NCBI GenBank assembly: GCA_002786165.1
Contig: PEQK01000006.1
Location: 1-37,045 of the forward strand
Reading direction: 5' to 3'
Source: Legionella sp.
GTDB taxonomy: Bacteria; Pseudomonadota; Gammaproteobacteria; Legionellales; Legionellaceae
DNA: 37,045 bases
Below the pieces are notes generated by a model. It did not search any database. It was not told the DNA's origin and worked only from the letters and a program-made list of their open reading frames with translations. Positions 1 to 8,911 of the stretch are shown here, one piece after another. Position numbers and translations under genes: made by a program. How positions within the stretch are numbered: the first letter of the stretch is position 1; every line of letters begins with the position of its first letter.

Positions 1-159
1 TTTGACGCTCAAGCCTCTGAGCCTGCTAACAATGCACTCTCATCGTCAAGCGGTCTCCTACAAATAAGCCCCCTTGCAGCCGATTTACCTAACACTGAGG
101 ACGAGCTATTTGCACTTGAGCATATCTTGAAAAACTCGGCAATAGCAACTGATTCATAG
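1..159 (+). CDS. C-terminal fragment of an unidentified protein (cut by window edge)
   Basis: An open frame runs from base 1 to a TAG at 157-159 and encodes 52 residues. It is Ser/Ala/Asn-rich at first, then has an acidic stretch (NTEDELFALEHILKNS) near the end. No domain is recognisable. The start lies outside the window, so neither true length nor function can be judged. It sits beside other orphan, effector-like genes. The short acidic helix close to the C-terminus would fit a secreted effector tail, but this is weak. The frame could also be a chance open frame. Confidence 0.5.
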   Translation, partial: FDAQASEPANNALSSSSGLLQISPLAADLPNTEDELFALEHILKNSAIATDS

Positions 160-226
160 GTATCAATCAGAGTAGACTGATTTTTGTAATATAATTAACC
201 TACAAGATTATTATTTAACAAATAAT

Positions 227-454
227 ATGCCAAATATCCATAAGATTAAAGTAGTTGATCCCAAAGGAATAGAGCGGGATGTGTGCGTAGTAAATGGACA
301 ACCTTTTTACTGTCCTTCATTTTCTAGTCTGCGAGGTACCCCTAGCCAAGAGAATGCCAGTATTGCTACGATACAGAAAGTAACTACTACTTCGGCAAGC
401 ACCGCCATTAATCCTGAAAGCAAAGATACCTTAAGCCCTACAATAAAAAAATAA
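227..454 (+). CDS. Small hypothetical protein (75 aa)
   Basis: I do not recognise this gene. It encodes 75 residues: an N-terminal half that looks like a small beta-rich fold (IHKIKVVDPKGIERDVCVVNG) and a Ser/Thr-rich, probably disordered tail ending in lysines. A TATAAT hexamer at 190-195 could be its -10 element, but no good -35 hexamer lies upstream. No clear Shine-Dalgarno sequence precedes the ATG, only AT-rich bases. It converges on the leucine-rich-repeat gene with only about 20 bp between them. It could be a small secreted or regulatory protein, or not a gene. Confidence 0.45.
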   Translation: MPNIHKIKVVDPKGIERDVCVVNGQPFYCPSFSSLRGTPSQENASIATIQKVTTTSASTAINPESKDTLSPTIKK

Positions 455-476
455 AGAGAGCAATAAAAAATTATCG

Positions 477-1487
477 TTATCCAGGAATCGGAGGAAATGC
501 CGTTCTTGCAGTATCCATAGGAGCAAGTAAAGATTCGTCGATAAGGTTGCGAGAAAGCTTCACTGATTTGAGAGTACTATTCGATTGAAACGCGGCTAAA
601 CTTTCAACAGTGATGTTGTTCAGTTCCAAATCGAGCTCGCTGAATACTTTATTGTCTGCGAGCATCATGGCACCTTGATCTCCTATGCGATTACTGCTGA
701 GATCACAAATTTCTATGGTGGTGGTTTTTGCAAGTGTTTTTGCACCTTGGCAGGTATAAAGATTAGCTCCCAATTGCAGGACTTTCAATTTTTTCATAGT
801 ATTAAATATTGACGCGGTGTTATCACTTAATCGATTGCGTTCTAGTCGCAGCTCCTCTAAATTAGAATTGTTCTCAAAATGGGCGATTCCATTATCATCC
901 ATATCATTCGCACTTAAATCGAGTTTTAAAAGACGTTTATCCTTTGCCAAATAAGATACGCCTAAATTTCCAACATTATTTGCACACAAATTTAGCTTGG
1001 AGATATGTGTTTCAGTAAGTGTTTTTGCCCCCTCATCGGCAATACTACAATAACTAGCATTTAAATGTTGGAGAGCTTGGTTATGCCTAAATGGTTCGAT
1101 CGCTGAGTCGTCAATATTAGGATTAGTCTTGATACATAAAGATGTGATATGACTTAATCCAGCTAAAACTCGGGTACTTTTTAAACCAAGGCCATTGGCC
1201 GAAAGATCCAAGGTAGTGACATAAGAATTGGTATTGAGCACGTAACATAATGCGATAACATCGCTGTCTTCGATTCCCATATTGGCAAGATTAACTTCAG
1301 TCAATGAGTTGTCTTTGGCTTGAATACGGGCAAATAGCTGCTGAAATTTGACGGGTTTATTGGGAAGTTGTTCCCTCACGTACAGATCAAAAGTGTCTTG
1401 CTCAGTTTTAGACGGGGCACGAGGCTTGGTTTGTTTCAGTTGTTGAGCGCTTTTCTTCCAGCTCCAGAAACTCAAAAAATCAAACAT
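477..1487 (-). CDS. Leucine-rich repeat protein (ribonuclease-inhibitor type), candidate secreted effector
   Basis: The 336-residue protein has about nine to ten degenerate LRR units from about residue 60 to 320. They follow a pattern such as LxxLDLSANxLxxxxxxxLA, seen for example as VTTLDLSANGLG, LLKLDLSANDMD and EICDLSSNRIGD. Repeats of 23-28 residues with an N or C at the turn place it in the RNI-like class that binds proteins on a curved surface. The first 35 residues are aromatic and basic (MFDFLSFWSWKK) with no Sec signal peptide. A Shine-Dalgarno AAGGG lies 6 bases before the ATG. LRR proteins of this type are common among Dot/Icm effectors and in amoeba-associated bacteria, so secretion is plausible but unproven. 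No catalytic domain is fused to the repeats. Confidence 0.8.
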   Translation of the reverse strand: MFDFLSFWSWKKSAQQLKQTKPRAPSKTEQDTFDLYVREQLPNKPVKFQQLFARIQAKDNSLTEVNLANMGIEDSDVIALCYVLNTNSYVTTLDLSANGLGLKSTRVLAGLSHITSLCIKTNPNIDDSAIEPFRHNQALQHLNASYCSIADEGAKTLTETHISKLNLCANNVGNLGVSYLAKDKRLLKLDLSANDMDDNGIAHFENNSNLEELRLERNRLSDNTASIFNTMKKLKVLQLGANLYTCQGAKTLAKTTTIEICDLSSNRIGDQGAMMLADNKVFSELDLELNNITVESLAAFQSNSTLKSVKLSRNLIDESLLAPMDTARTAFPPIPG

Positions 1488-1579
1488 ATATATCCCTTAA
1501 AGTGCTGAGTCTATCTTGAGAATTATAGCATTGATTGAGTTAAATTTAAACAAAAATAAGTTATATATATAAAGAAATA

Positions 1580-1624
1580 GTCATCCCTTTTTTAGCCAAA
1601 ACTAAAAGCAAGATGGGGGATGAC
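1580..1624. repeat. Imperfect nested inverted repeat in the 1488-1759 gap
   Basis: GTCATCCC at 1580-1587 pairs with GGGATGAC at 1617-1624. Inside this, TTTTAG and CTAAAA form a second stem around a six-base loop. The 272-bp gap that holds it has no convincing gene. It lies downstream of the two-gene minus-strand unit and upstream of the LRR gene, so it could act in termination, but no U-tract follows on the minus strand. It may be a degraded palindromic repeat. Confidence 0.4.
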
Positions 1625-1759
1625 CCAGAGATTATTATCATTAGTCACTCAATGGAAGAAATTGATGAAAACTGAGGCAAATAAGGTTAGCTAAAGGATA
1701 ACTTTGGCACTGAACCCCTTTTCCTTGATGACACTGCAACTTAAAAATATCCACAGCCA

Positions 1760-2251
1760 TCAAGGCTTATAAGAAGCAACATCTGCTTCAATCTGAAAAG
1801 GATCAAAAGTTAGTTGAAAATGTACATCGGCAGCTAATTTATTTTCAGGATCTAGCCTTAGTGCTTCAACAACTTTTTTTTCTATCCCATCCAATTTAAC
1901 TGGATAATATCGAAGTACAGCATCTGCATGCTGGGCATACACTGCAGACACTGTTTTCTTTTGTTCAGAGGATAACTCTGCACCATTATCATTAGCCGCC
2001 AAGACTTGGTCAGACAATTGGCTGGCTTCGCTTAAAGCAGCAACATGTCGTATATAATTAGGCTGATTGAGTGCCAGATAATTGTCCGCATCCTTTACTT
2101 TTTTTTGAATGGCGTTGAAACTGCTTCCTACAATACTGGATGATAGGTTCGGCAGAAGTATTTTTTGCTCATGTTCTGGTAGGGCAGCGAAAAGTTTATA
2201 TAGCTGACGGAATTTATTGATGTTATTTGATCGGAACATTCCCACATTCAT
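1760..2251 (-). CDS. Hypothetical alpha-helical protein (163 aa), second gene of a two-gene unit
   Basis: I do not recognise this family. The frame is open back to 2341, but the start is set at 2251 because AGGAG lies seven bases before that ATG. This also removes an overlap with the upstream gene and leaves a 25-bp gap. The protein is 163 residues, rich in Ala, Gln and Asp, with predicted helices and no signal peptide or membrane segment. Motifs such as ALPEHEQKILLPNL and LSEASQLSDQVLAAND read as amphipathic helices. Position and strand suggest co-transcription with the gene at 2277-3260. An effector or a chaperone for that neighbour are both possible, but nothing in the sequence decides. 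Confidence 0.65.
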   Translation of the reverse strand: MNVGMFRSNNINKFRQLYKLFAALPEHEQKILLPNLSSSIVGSSFNAIQKKVKDADNYLALNQPNYIRHVAALSEASQLSDQVLAANDNGAELSSEQKKTVSAVYAQHADAVLRYYPVKLDGIEKKVVEALRLDPENKLAADVHFQLTFDPFQIEADVASYKP

Positions 2252-2276
2252 TTTGCTTCTCCTGTTAACACATACC

Positions 2277-3260
2277 TTAAGGTTTGGGACTATTATTGGT
2301 TGAAGATATATCGGGCTTTGTTGAAACGTCCGACGAAGCACTAGATTTTAATGCTTCTACGCTACTTTGAGGCTCAGTACCACTGATTTTTGTCATGTGA
2401 ACACAGTTTGCTTTTTGGGAGGCAGGAAACGCTGTCTGATGAGCCTCAGATGCTTGTTTGGTAGCAGGAAGCTCTGCCTGATAAGCCTCTGAGGCTTGAC
2501 TGAAATCACGGGCCATACCAAGATTTTGTTGGATCGTCGCAGTATCGTTCATTTCTTTTTCAGCCTCTGGTTCAGAAAGTCCTTTGCCTTTTATAGCCTC
2601 GAGAGAAGCTGAAAGAGTTATCTGTTTAAATGCAGTCAAAGGGTTAATTGTGTCTCGTTTTCCAAGAAGTACAAGGCTAGCAGCAGTAGCGCAATTATCT
2701 GGCTTGTTTTGGTTTTTATCAGTCGCACTTATATTATAGGCATTCACTTTGCGACTGGTATCAACATGAGGAAGGTTTTCATCTGGTATAACTGCAATAT
2801 AACTATCAAGACCAGGTGCATCCATAGTGGTTTTTATATCCTGTTTCAATGAAGATTTTATATTACGATGGCTAACTACTTCGGTCAACTCACCTGGTTT
2901 TGAACCAGGGCGATAAGCACCAATATGACCAGGAGTGTGAAGGTTTTGCGTTATTTTTACATTTAGCGCATTATATTCTGGATTCGTTTTATCTAATGTT
3001 TTTGATTCAGCAATGAGCTCTTTTACTGTCTCAGCGCCTTTTGCACCATTTTTTGCTACTGAAGGCGTGGCAATAATAGTCGTATGTCCTGGTTTTGATA
3101 CATTTTGAATAAACTCCTGATTTTTCTCGAAATTTTGAGCCTTAACACGATAATAAGTGCCTCCCGCAAACTCTACAGGTTCCCCTATATAATTTCTCAT
3201 ATCCAGTTTGGCATGAAGAGAACGACCAAAACGTTTTAACTCCCTTAGACCTTGCATCAT
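2277..3260 (-). CDS. Hypothetical protein with a His...Asn-Cys pair and a C-terminal tandem peptide repeat
   Basis: The start is either ATG 3260 or ATG 3257; GGA precedes the latter by six bases, and a TTG at 3263 is also open. The protein has about 327 residues and no signal peptide or membrane span. The first 220 residues look folded and contain HTPGHIGAYRPG and, later, DNCATAASLVLL. A His-Gly followed downstream by Asn-Cys at the head of a helix is the order seen in circularly permuted NlpC/P60-like (LRAT-type) cysteine hydrolases. This is only a motif-level resemblance. The C-terminus holds two copies of a 14-residue unit beginning QASEA (about 2417-2502) and a Ser/Thr-rich tail. It is probably translated with the gene at 1760-2251. 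A secreted effector is one reading. Confidence 0.6.
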   Translation of the reverse strand: MMQGLRELKRFGRSLHAKLDMRNYIGEPVEFAGGTYYRVKAQNFEKNQEFIQNVSKPGHTTIIATPSVAKNGAKGAETVKELIAESKTLDKTNPEYNALNVKITQNLHTPGHIGAYRPGSKPGELTEVVSHRNIKSSLKQDIKTTMDAPGLDSYIAVIPDENLPHVDTSRKVNAYNISATDKNQNKPDNCATAASLVLLGKRDTINPLTAFKQITLSASLEAIKGKGLSEPEAEKEMNDTATIQQNLGMARDFSQASEAYQAELPATKQASEAHQTAFPASQKANCVHMTKISGTEPQSSVEALKSSASSDVSTKPDISSTNNSPKP

Positions 3261-3293
3261 CAATCCATTAATTATGAGTCAATGAAAGTAATA

Positions 3294-4329
3294 TTAGTTG
3301 CCTTTTATAAAATTACAAGTTTTGGTCTGTCCTAAAGATAGACAGGTATCTTCAAATCCAGTCGCATCATCATTTAGAAGCCAATCCAAAAGCTGAGCTC
3401 CAGCCAGCCACATCAGCGTGATGCATATGGGGTGAAAAAACCAAATGTGCATTCTGTCCCAATTCATCTCCTAACAGCCAATCCAACGCTTCAGAATCAA
3501 TCCCCTGCTCCTTCAACGCCTCTTCCAGTTTTGCACGATCACATTGGGCAATACCAAGGTTTGCAGAAGCACTATCCAATAATGGTTTAGAATATGCCTC
3601 ATTTACAAATAACAGTAGCTCAGGATAAGCATCAAAAACGACATTCGCTGCGGTTGCAATCGCTTTGGTATCCAGCCCAGCTAATGGAGAAGGCATATTG
3701 ATAATATTAATTCCAATCACATTTTCTAACTCATGAAGCTTGATCTTCTCTACCAATACCGTCATGTCCTGTTGATATTGAGCCAGATCATGTACAGCAC
3801 CTTCTTGCATACTATCATCGGGATCAGGCCAATGAGGCATATCTATCACCACATTCATTCTATTATTTTGCATTTCATCCAAAACCCTCCAAAAGGCATC
3901 TTTTGGAGAAACGGCTACTTGGCAATGAGGGCCTGTCCTTTCCCAGGTTTTACAAAATAAACCATTGCCTTCTCTTTGATGATTCACATCAGTAAATGAC
4001 AGGTCTACGCCCACTGTCCCATCTATGTCATAGAGTATGCCGGCTTGAATTGGGATATGGACTGTCTTATGTTGCATAGAATCAGGTACGTTAGAATTTG
4101 CAACCAATACATCCATCAAGCCGTAATCGCGTTTATGAGAAGGTATACCGTAGAAAGGATTCGATTGTAACCCTTGCAATATCCTAGTGTCTTGAAAACC
4201 GGGCCATGACACACCCCTGATCTGAATGATGTCGCCCTCTTCTGAATGAATCTTACCTTGCTCAGTGTAATAAGCGGCTACATCTAAAGATATCAACATC
4301 AATAAAGCATGTACTGTTTTATAAATCAT
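3294..4329 (-). pseudogene. Secreted GH5-like glycosidase, decayed (missing acid/base Glu, 3' frameshift, short C-terminus)
   Basis: Translation begins best at ATG 4329 (GGAG six bases upstream) with a signal peptide MIYKTVHALLMLISLDVAA. Family landmarks of glycoside hydrolase 5 follow: IRGVSWPGFQ near the N-terminus, VVIDMPHWPD for the VILDxHH strand, and FSPHMHHADVAGW for the YSPHxY strand. The NEP acid/base motif reads GINIINMPSP, so the catalytic Glu is Met. The intact frame stops at 3370, before the strand that should carry the nucleophile Glu. In the next frame, from about 3390 to TAA 3294, the DNA encodes a plausible tail (DWLLNDDATGFEDTCLSLGQ and so on). A single-base frameshift at the TTTT run near 3388-3391 therefore probably broke the gene. 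It may instead be a stable non-catalytic secreted protein of 319 residues ending at 3370. Confidence 0.6.
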
Positions 4330-4403
4330 CTGTTTCTCCATGAATCAGGACGAAAAATAAGACACGTCTAGGCTTAAAAGTAGGTATTTATTTAGTGTAG
4401 CAT

Positions 4404-4431
4404 AAAAAAAACCCGCCATTCGGCGGGTTTT
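4404..4431 (-). terminator. Rho-independent terminator of groES-groEL
   Basis: On the minus strand a ten-pair stem (AAAACCCGCC, loop GAAT, GGCGGGTTTT) runs into an eight-T tract directly after groEL. The plus strand is also T-rich after the stem, so it may act on both strands. Confidence 0.93.
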
Positions 4432-4449
4432 AAATTTGGTAAAACAGGC

Positions 4450-6129
<1,680 letters not shown>

Positions 6130-6147
6130 CTATTAATAAATAGTAAA

Positions 6148-6444
6148 TTACTTTTCAACCACAGCCATGATGTCATCTTCACGCATCACAACAAGTTCTT
6201 GATTATTCAGTTTGATTTCAGTACCACTGTATTTGCCAAATAGGATCACATCACCTACTTTCACTGCCAAAGCACGTGTATCACCATTATCTAATAGTTT
6301 GCCAGTACCAATAGCGACCACTTCTCCACGCATTGGTTTTTCAGCAGCACTATCAGGAATCAAAATACCACCAGCTGTAGTGCGCTCATCTTCTAAGCGA
6401 CGAACAACAACACGATCATGTAAAGGACGAATGTTCATACTCAT
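6148..6444 (-). CDS. groES: GroES, 10-kDa co-chaperonin (HtpA)
   Basis: This is the heptameric lid of the GroEL chamber. The 98 residues cover the complete Cpn10 fold. They include [13 protein letters not shown] at the start, the mobile loop [17 protein letters not shown] that binds GroEL, and the roof/turn region [23 protein letters not shown]. The first ATG (6444) is preferred over the second in-frame ATG (6438), because AGGAG lies nine bases before it and fifteen before the other. It is the first gene of the operon with groEL, and the upstream gap carries a heat-shock-like promoter. Confidence 0.98.
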   Translation of the reverse strand: MSMNIRPLHDRVVVRRLEDERTTAGGILIPDSAAEKPMRGEVVAIGTGKLLDNGDTRALAVKVGDVILFGKYSGTEIKLNNQELVVMREDDIMAVVEK

Positions 6445-6490
6445 ACCTAAGGTCTCCTGTTTGTTAAATGTTTCGAAGTTGAATCGGTGG

Positions 6491-6526
6491 CTCTCAAATG
6501 AGAGGTTTTCCTAAACAACTTTCATA
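6491..6526 (-). promoter_or_regulatory. Possible sigma-32-like promoter with overlapping palindrome upstream of groES
   Basis: On the minus strand TATGAAA (6526-6520) and CTCTCATTT (6504-6496) are 15 bases apart. This resembles the sigma-32 pattern CTTGAAA, 13-15 bases, CCCCATTT. The -10 part is also half of a perfect CTCTCA-AA-TGAGAG palindrome at 6491-6504. No CIRCE element is present, as expected for gamma-proteobacteria. Confidence 0.4.
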
Positions 6527-6680
6527 CTTCAGTGTTAATTCACGCTGATGTGTAGCTATATGGGGGTGATAGAATCTGTTTTCAAGAGCTTTTTAAAAAT
6601 TTTATTTCTTGATTGCTCTTGCGGGCAAACCATAACAAAGAGTACTTGCCTCAATTTTGCGACCTGTTTAGACTGTAAAA

Positions 6681-8840
6681 ATGGACCAAGGAATGGATAC
6701 CACTCTTTTGAACAAAAAAAATCTTTTTATGACGTTCGGTATTTTATTTTTTTTACTGTTATTGGTAAAGCTAACCACGCCTCTGCCTATCACAACGTAC
6801 CACGCCACCGATTTACATTATAAAGGTGAAAAATCAGCTTCAAAATCAAGTGATTTTATAAAAATAACGTCATTGCAGCACGTTGTGAAACCCAAATTTA
6901 TGTTGATGGATTTTAATTTCAAACCCTTCAACCTGGATAATAATCCTTTATTTCAAATAGGCCACCCACCCCGTGCACTTCGGATGGAAATCACACCCCC
7001 AGGTATCCTTAAACTCATTTTAGGGGATGGACAGACCCTGGTTTTAGCAAAAAACATGGAAATCAATCGCTCTTATCATATTCGATTATTGACTGACTTT
7101 AATGACTATCTCAAAGTTGATCTTGAACAAGACAAATATCGTATGTCTCATCCTCAATTAAAAACATTGGCTTACAATTTTTCTGAATTGGTAATAGGAG
7201 CTGGCTTTTCTAAGCTTCAACCATTTGAAGGCGAACTTCAACATGTCAAGTTTTCTCTGATTTATACTCAAAAAACTTTCTTTCACAGCGTACTTAATGG
7301 TCTAATTAATGTCAGTGTATTCTGCTTGGCAATATTAGTTCTATTGCAATTAAAATCAAGTTGGCCAGATAAAAGCACCTATCCATTGTCTTCTTTGGTG
7401 ACCCTTTTTGCAGTCACGGGCTGGGGACTGGGTTTTAGTGTATTGAGCTGTATCATGACTCATTACACTCACTTGTCTCAATCGATTCCCTACGGGATTT
7501 TTTTGATGTCCTACGCATCCTTGATCTTTTTTCCTCAAAAACAACGTAAACGCCTCGTAACCTTTATTGAAAAAAATCGTTGGTTTTTTGGTGTAGTCAC
7601 GCTCTTAACCCTTGTTTTTTTTCTGATCAATATGGCATGGATTCCTTTATATTCTTATCCTTTATCTATTGATAGTTTGTTGTTATCCAGTATTGTGATT
7701 TCTGTATGTCTCATGGTGAAGCTCACCAAAGCACCTGATGATTTCTTCAAACAGCTACCTCTTGTTTTGATGATAGCTAGCACCCTATTCTTGGCTTGGA
7801 TATCTATATTCGAAAGCCCTAAGGGGTTGGACATTATGGAGCAAATAAAAACCCACTCTAGCACTTTAAGTTTGGGATCACTGGCTTTGTTATTAACCAT
7901 CATATTTATCTTCCAGGACAAACCAGACACGCTATTACAACGAAAAGTAGCTAAACGGGCCTATTATCTTATTGACGTGGCTGCCATTTTAGCTTTTTTA
8001 TGGATCAGTTTACGGTGCAACAACGCCGAATGGCAGAACAGTGTGGCATTATTCGCAGCTGCCTGTATAGGATATGGTATGGCAGCAAAGTATGCCAAAT
8101 ATAGCCTATTTAATCGTATCATCGCATTGTTATTGATTATTTCAGGATTGTTTTATGCAGAACCCGGATTATACCCTTGCAATTCGATGATGAGATTTTT
8201 TTGGTGTTATGGACTGATTGCGTATTTTTTATGGAAACCAGTTTATTCAGCAAAACATGCCTTAGGCACTACTCTTTTATGGCTGGTTGCCGTTGTAGGG
8301 TCTCCAGAAAACCTCCTATATGCCACCTGTATATTTTTCTCCGCCAGTGTTGCTCAATTTTATTTGTGCTCAACATCAAGAAGCATTTCTTTAGCTTCTT
8401 TGATCCTTCGACACTTTATGATACCGCTAGGATTATTGCTTATAACACTCAGTGTCGCCTCTTTTTTTGATACCACCAACCCTTACCATTTACTCGATGT
8501 GGCACGTATTCCCTGGAATGGTTCTATAGTGTATGTTGGGCTTTTATTTATTGGATTGATTCATCTTTACATGGGTCTCGACAAATCATTCAAAAAGAGT
8601 GCGTATCAAGTCCCTATCGCGGCAATGTTGGGTGGTTTATCTGCCATGGTAATCTATAACCTAGGAACAGCAGAACTCTGGAATATACTGCCCGTCTTCG
8701 GATTCATGATGTATTTTGCTGTGTTGATGACAAAACATAAATCCTTAGGGTTATATAAAATCACGCTGCAGCTCACGGCCATCCCTTTGTTGTTTATACT
8801 TCTTATGAACCCCTTATTACATCAAAGCTACTATGTGTAA
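6681..8840 (+). CDS. Large polytopic membrane protein with an N-terminal lectin-like (LamG-type) exterior domain
   Basis: I do not recognise a named family. The 719-residue protein has one N-terminal membrane helix (about residues 15-33). An extracytoplasmic beta-rich domain of about 160 residues follows, then roughly 15-16 further membrane helices from residue 203 to the end. The soluble part has the spacing of a concanavalin/LamG fold: PLFQIGHPPRALRMEI, PGILKLILGDGQTLVLA, SYHIRLLTDFNDYLKVDL, FSELVIGAGFS and FEGELQHVKFSL. This suggests carbohydrate or lipid-glycan recognition linked to a membrane carrier or transferase, but no catalytic motif is visible. No good Shine-Dalgarno precedes the ATG at 6681; AAGGA lies too close to the next ATG at 6693. 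It is divergent from groES and 71 bp before dsbD. Confidence 0.8.
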   Translation: MDQGMDTTLLNKKNLFMTFGILFFLLLLVKLTTPLPITTYHATDLHYKGEKSASKSSDFIKITSLQHVVKPKFMLMDFNFKPFNLDNNPLFQIGHPPRALRMEITPPGILKLILGDGQTLVLAKNMEINRSYHIRLLTDFNDYLKVDLEQDKYRMSHPQLKTLAYNFSELVIGAGFSKLQPFEGELQHVKFSLIYTQKTFFHSVLNGLINVSVFCLAILVLLQLKSSWPDKSTYPLSSLVTLFAVTGWGLGFSVLSCIMTHYTHLSQSIPYGIFLMSYASLIFFPQKQRKRLVTFIEKNRWFFGVVTLLTLVFFLINMAWIPLYSYPLSIDSLLLSSIVISVCLMVKLTKAPDDFFKQLPLVLMIASTLFLAWISIFESPKGLDIMEQIKTHSSTLSLGSLALLLTIIFIFQDKPDTLLQRKVAKRAYYLIDVAAILAFLWISLRCNNAEWQNSVALFAAACIGYGMAAKYAKYSLFNRIIALLLIISGLFYAEPGLYPCNSMMRFFWCYGLIAYFLWKPVYSAKHALGTTLLWLVAVVGSPENLLYATCIFFSASVAQFYLCSTSRSISLASLILRHFMIPLGLLLITLSVASFFDTTNPYHLLDVARIPWNGSIVYVGLLFIGLIHLYMGLDKSFKKSAYQVPIAAMLGGLSAMVIYNLGTAELWNILPVFGFMMYFAVLMTKHKSLGLYKITLQLTAIPLLFILLMNPLLHQSYYV

Positions 8841-8911
8841 ACCTGTAAAAAACACTATGCTGTGTCCTATGACTTAGGTATGATCAAAGACTCCCTTTAA
8901 TTGGTTTTTTG

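Noticed and set aside
2252-2341. Thirty-residue extension of the 163-residue orphan
   Set aside because: It overlaps the upstream gene, while AGGAG marks the ATG at 2251.
6445-6680. CIRCE element for HrcA control of groESL
   Set aside because: No TTAGCACTC-N9-GAGTGCTAA sequence is present.
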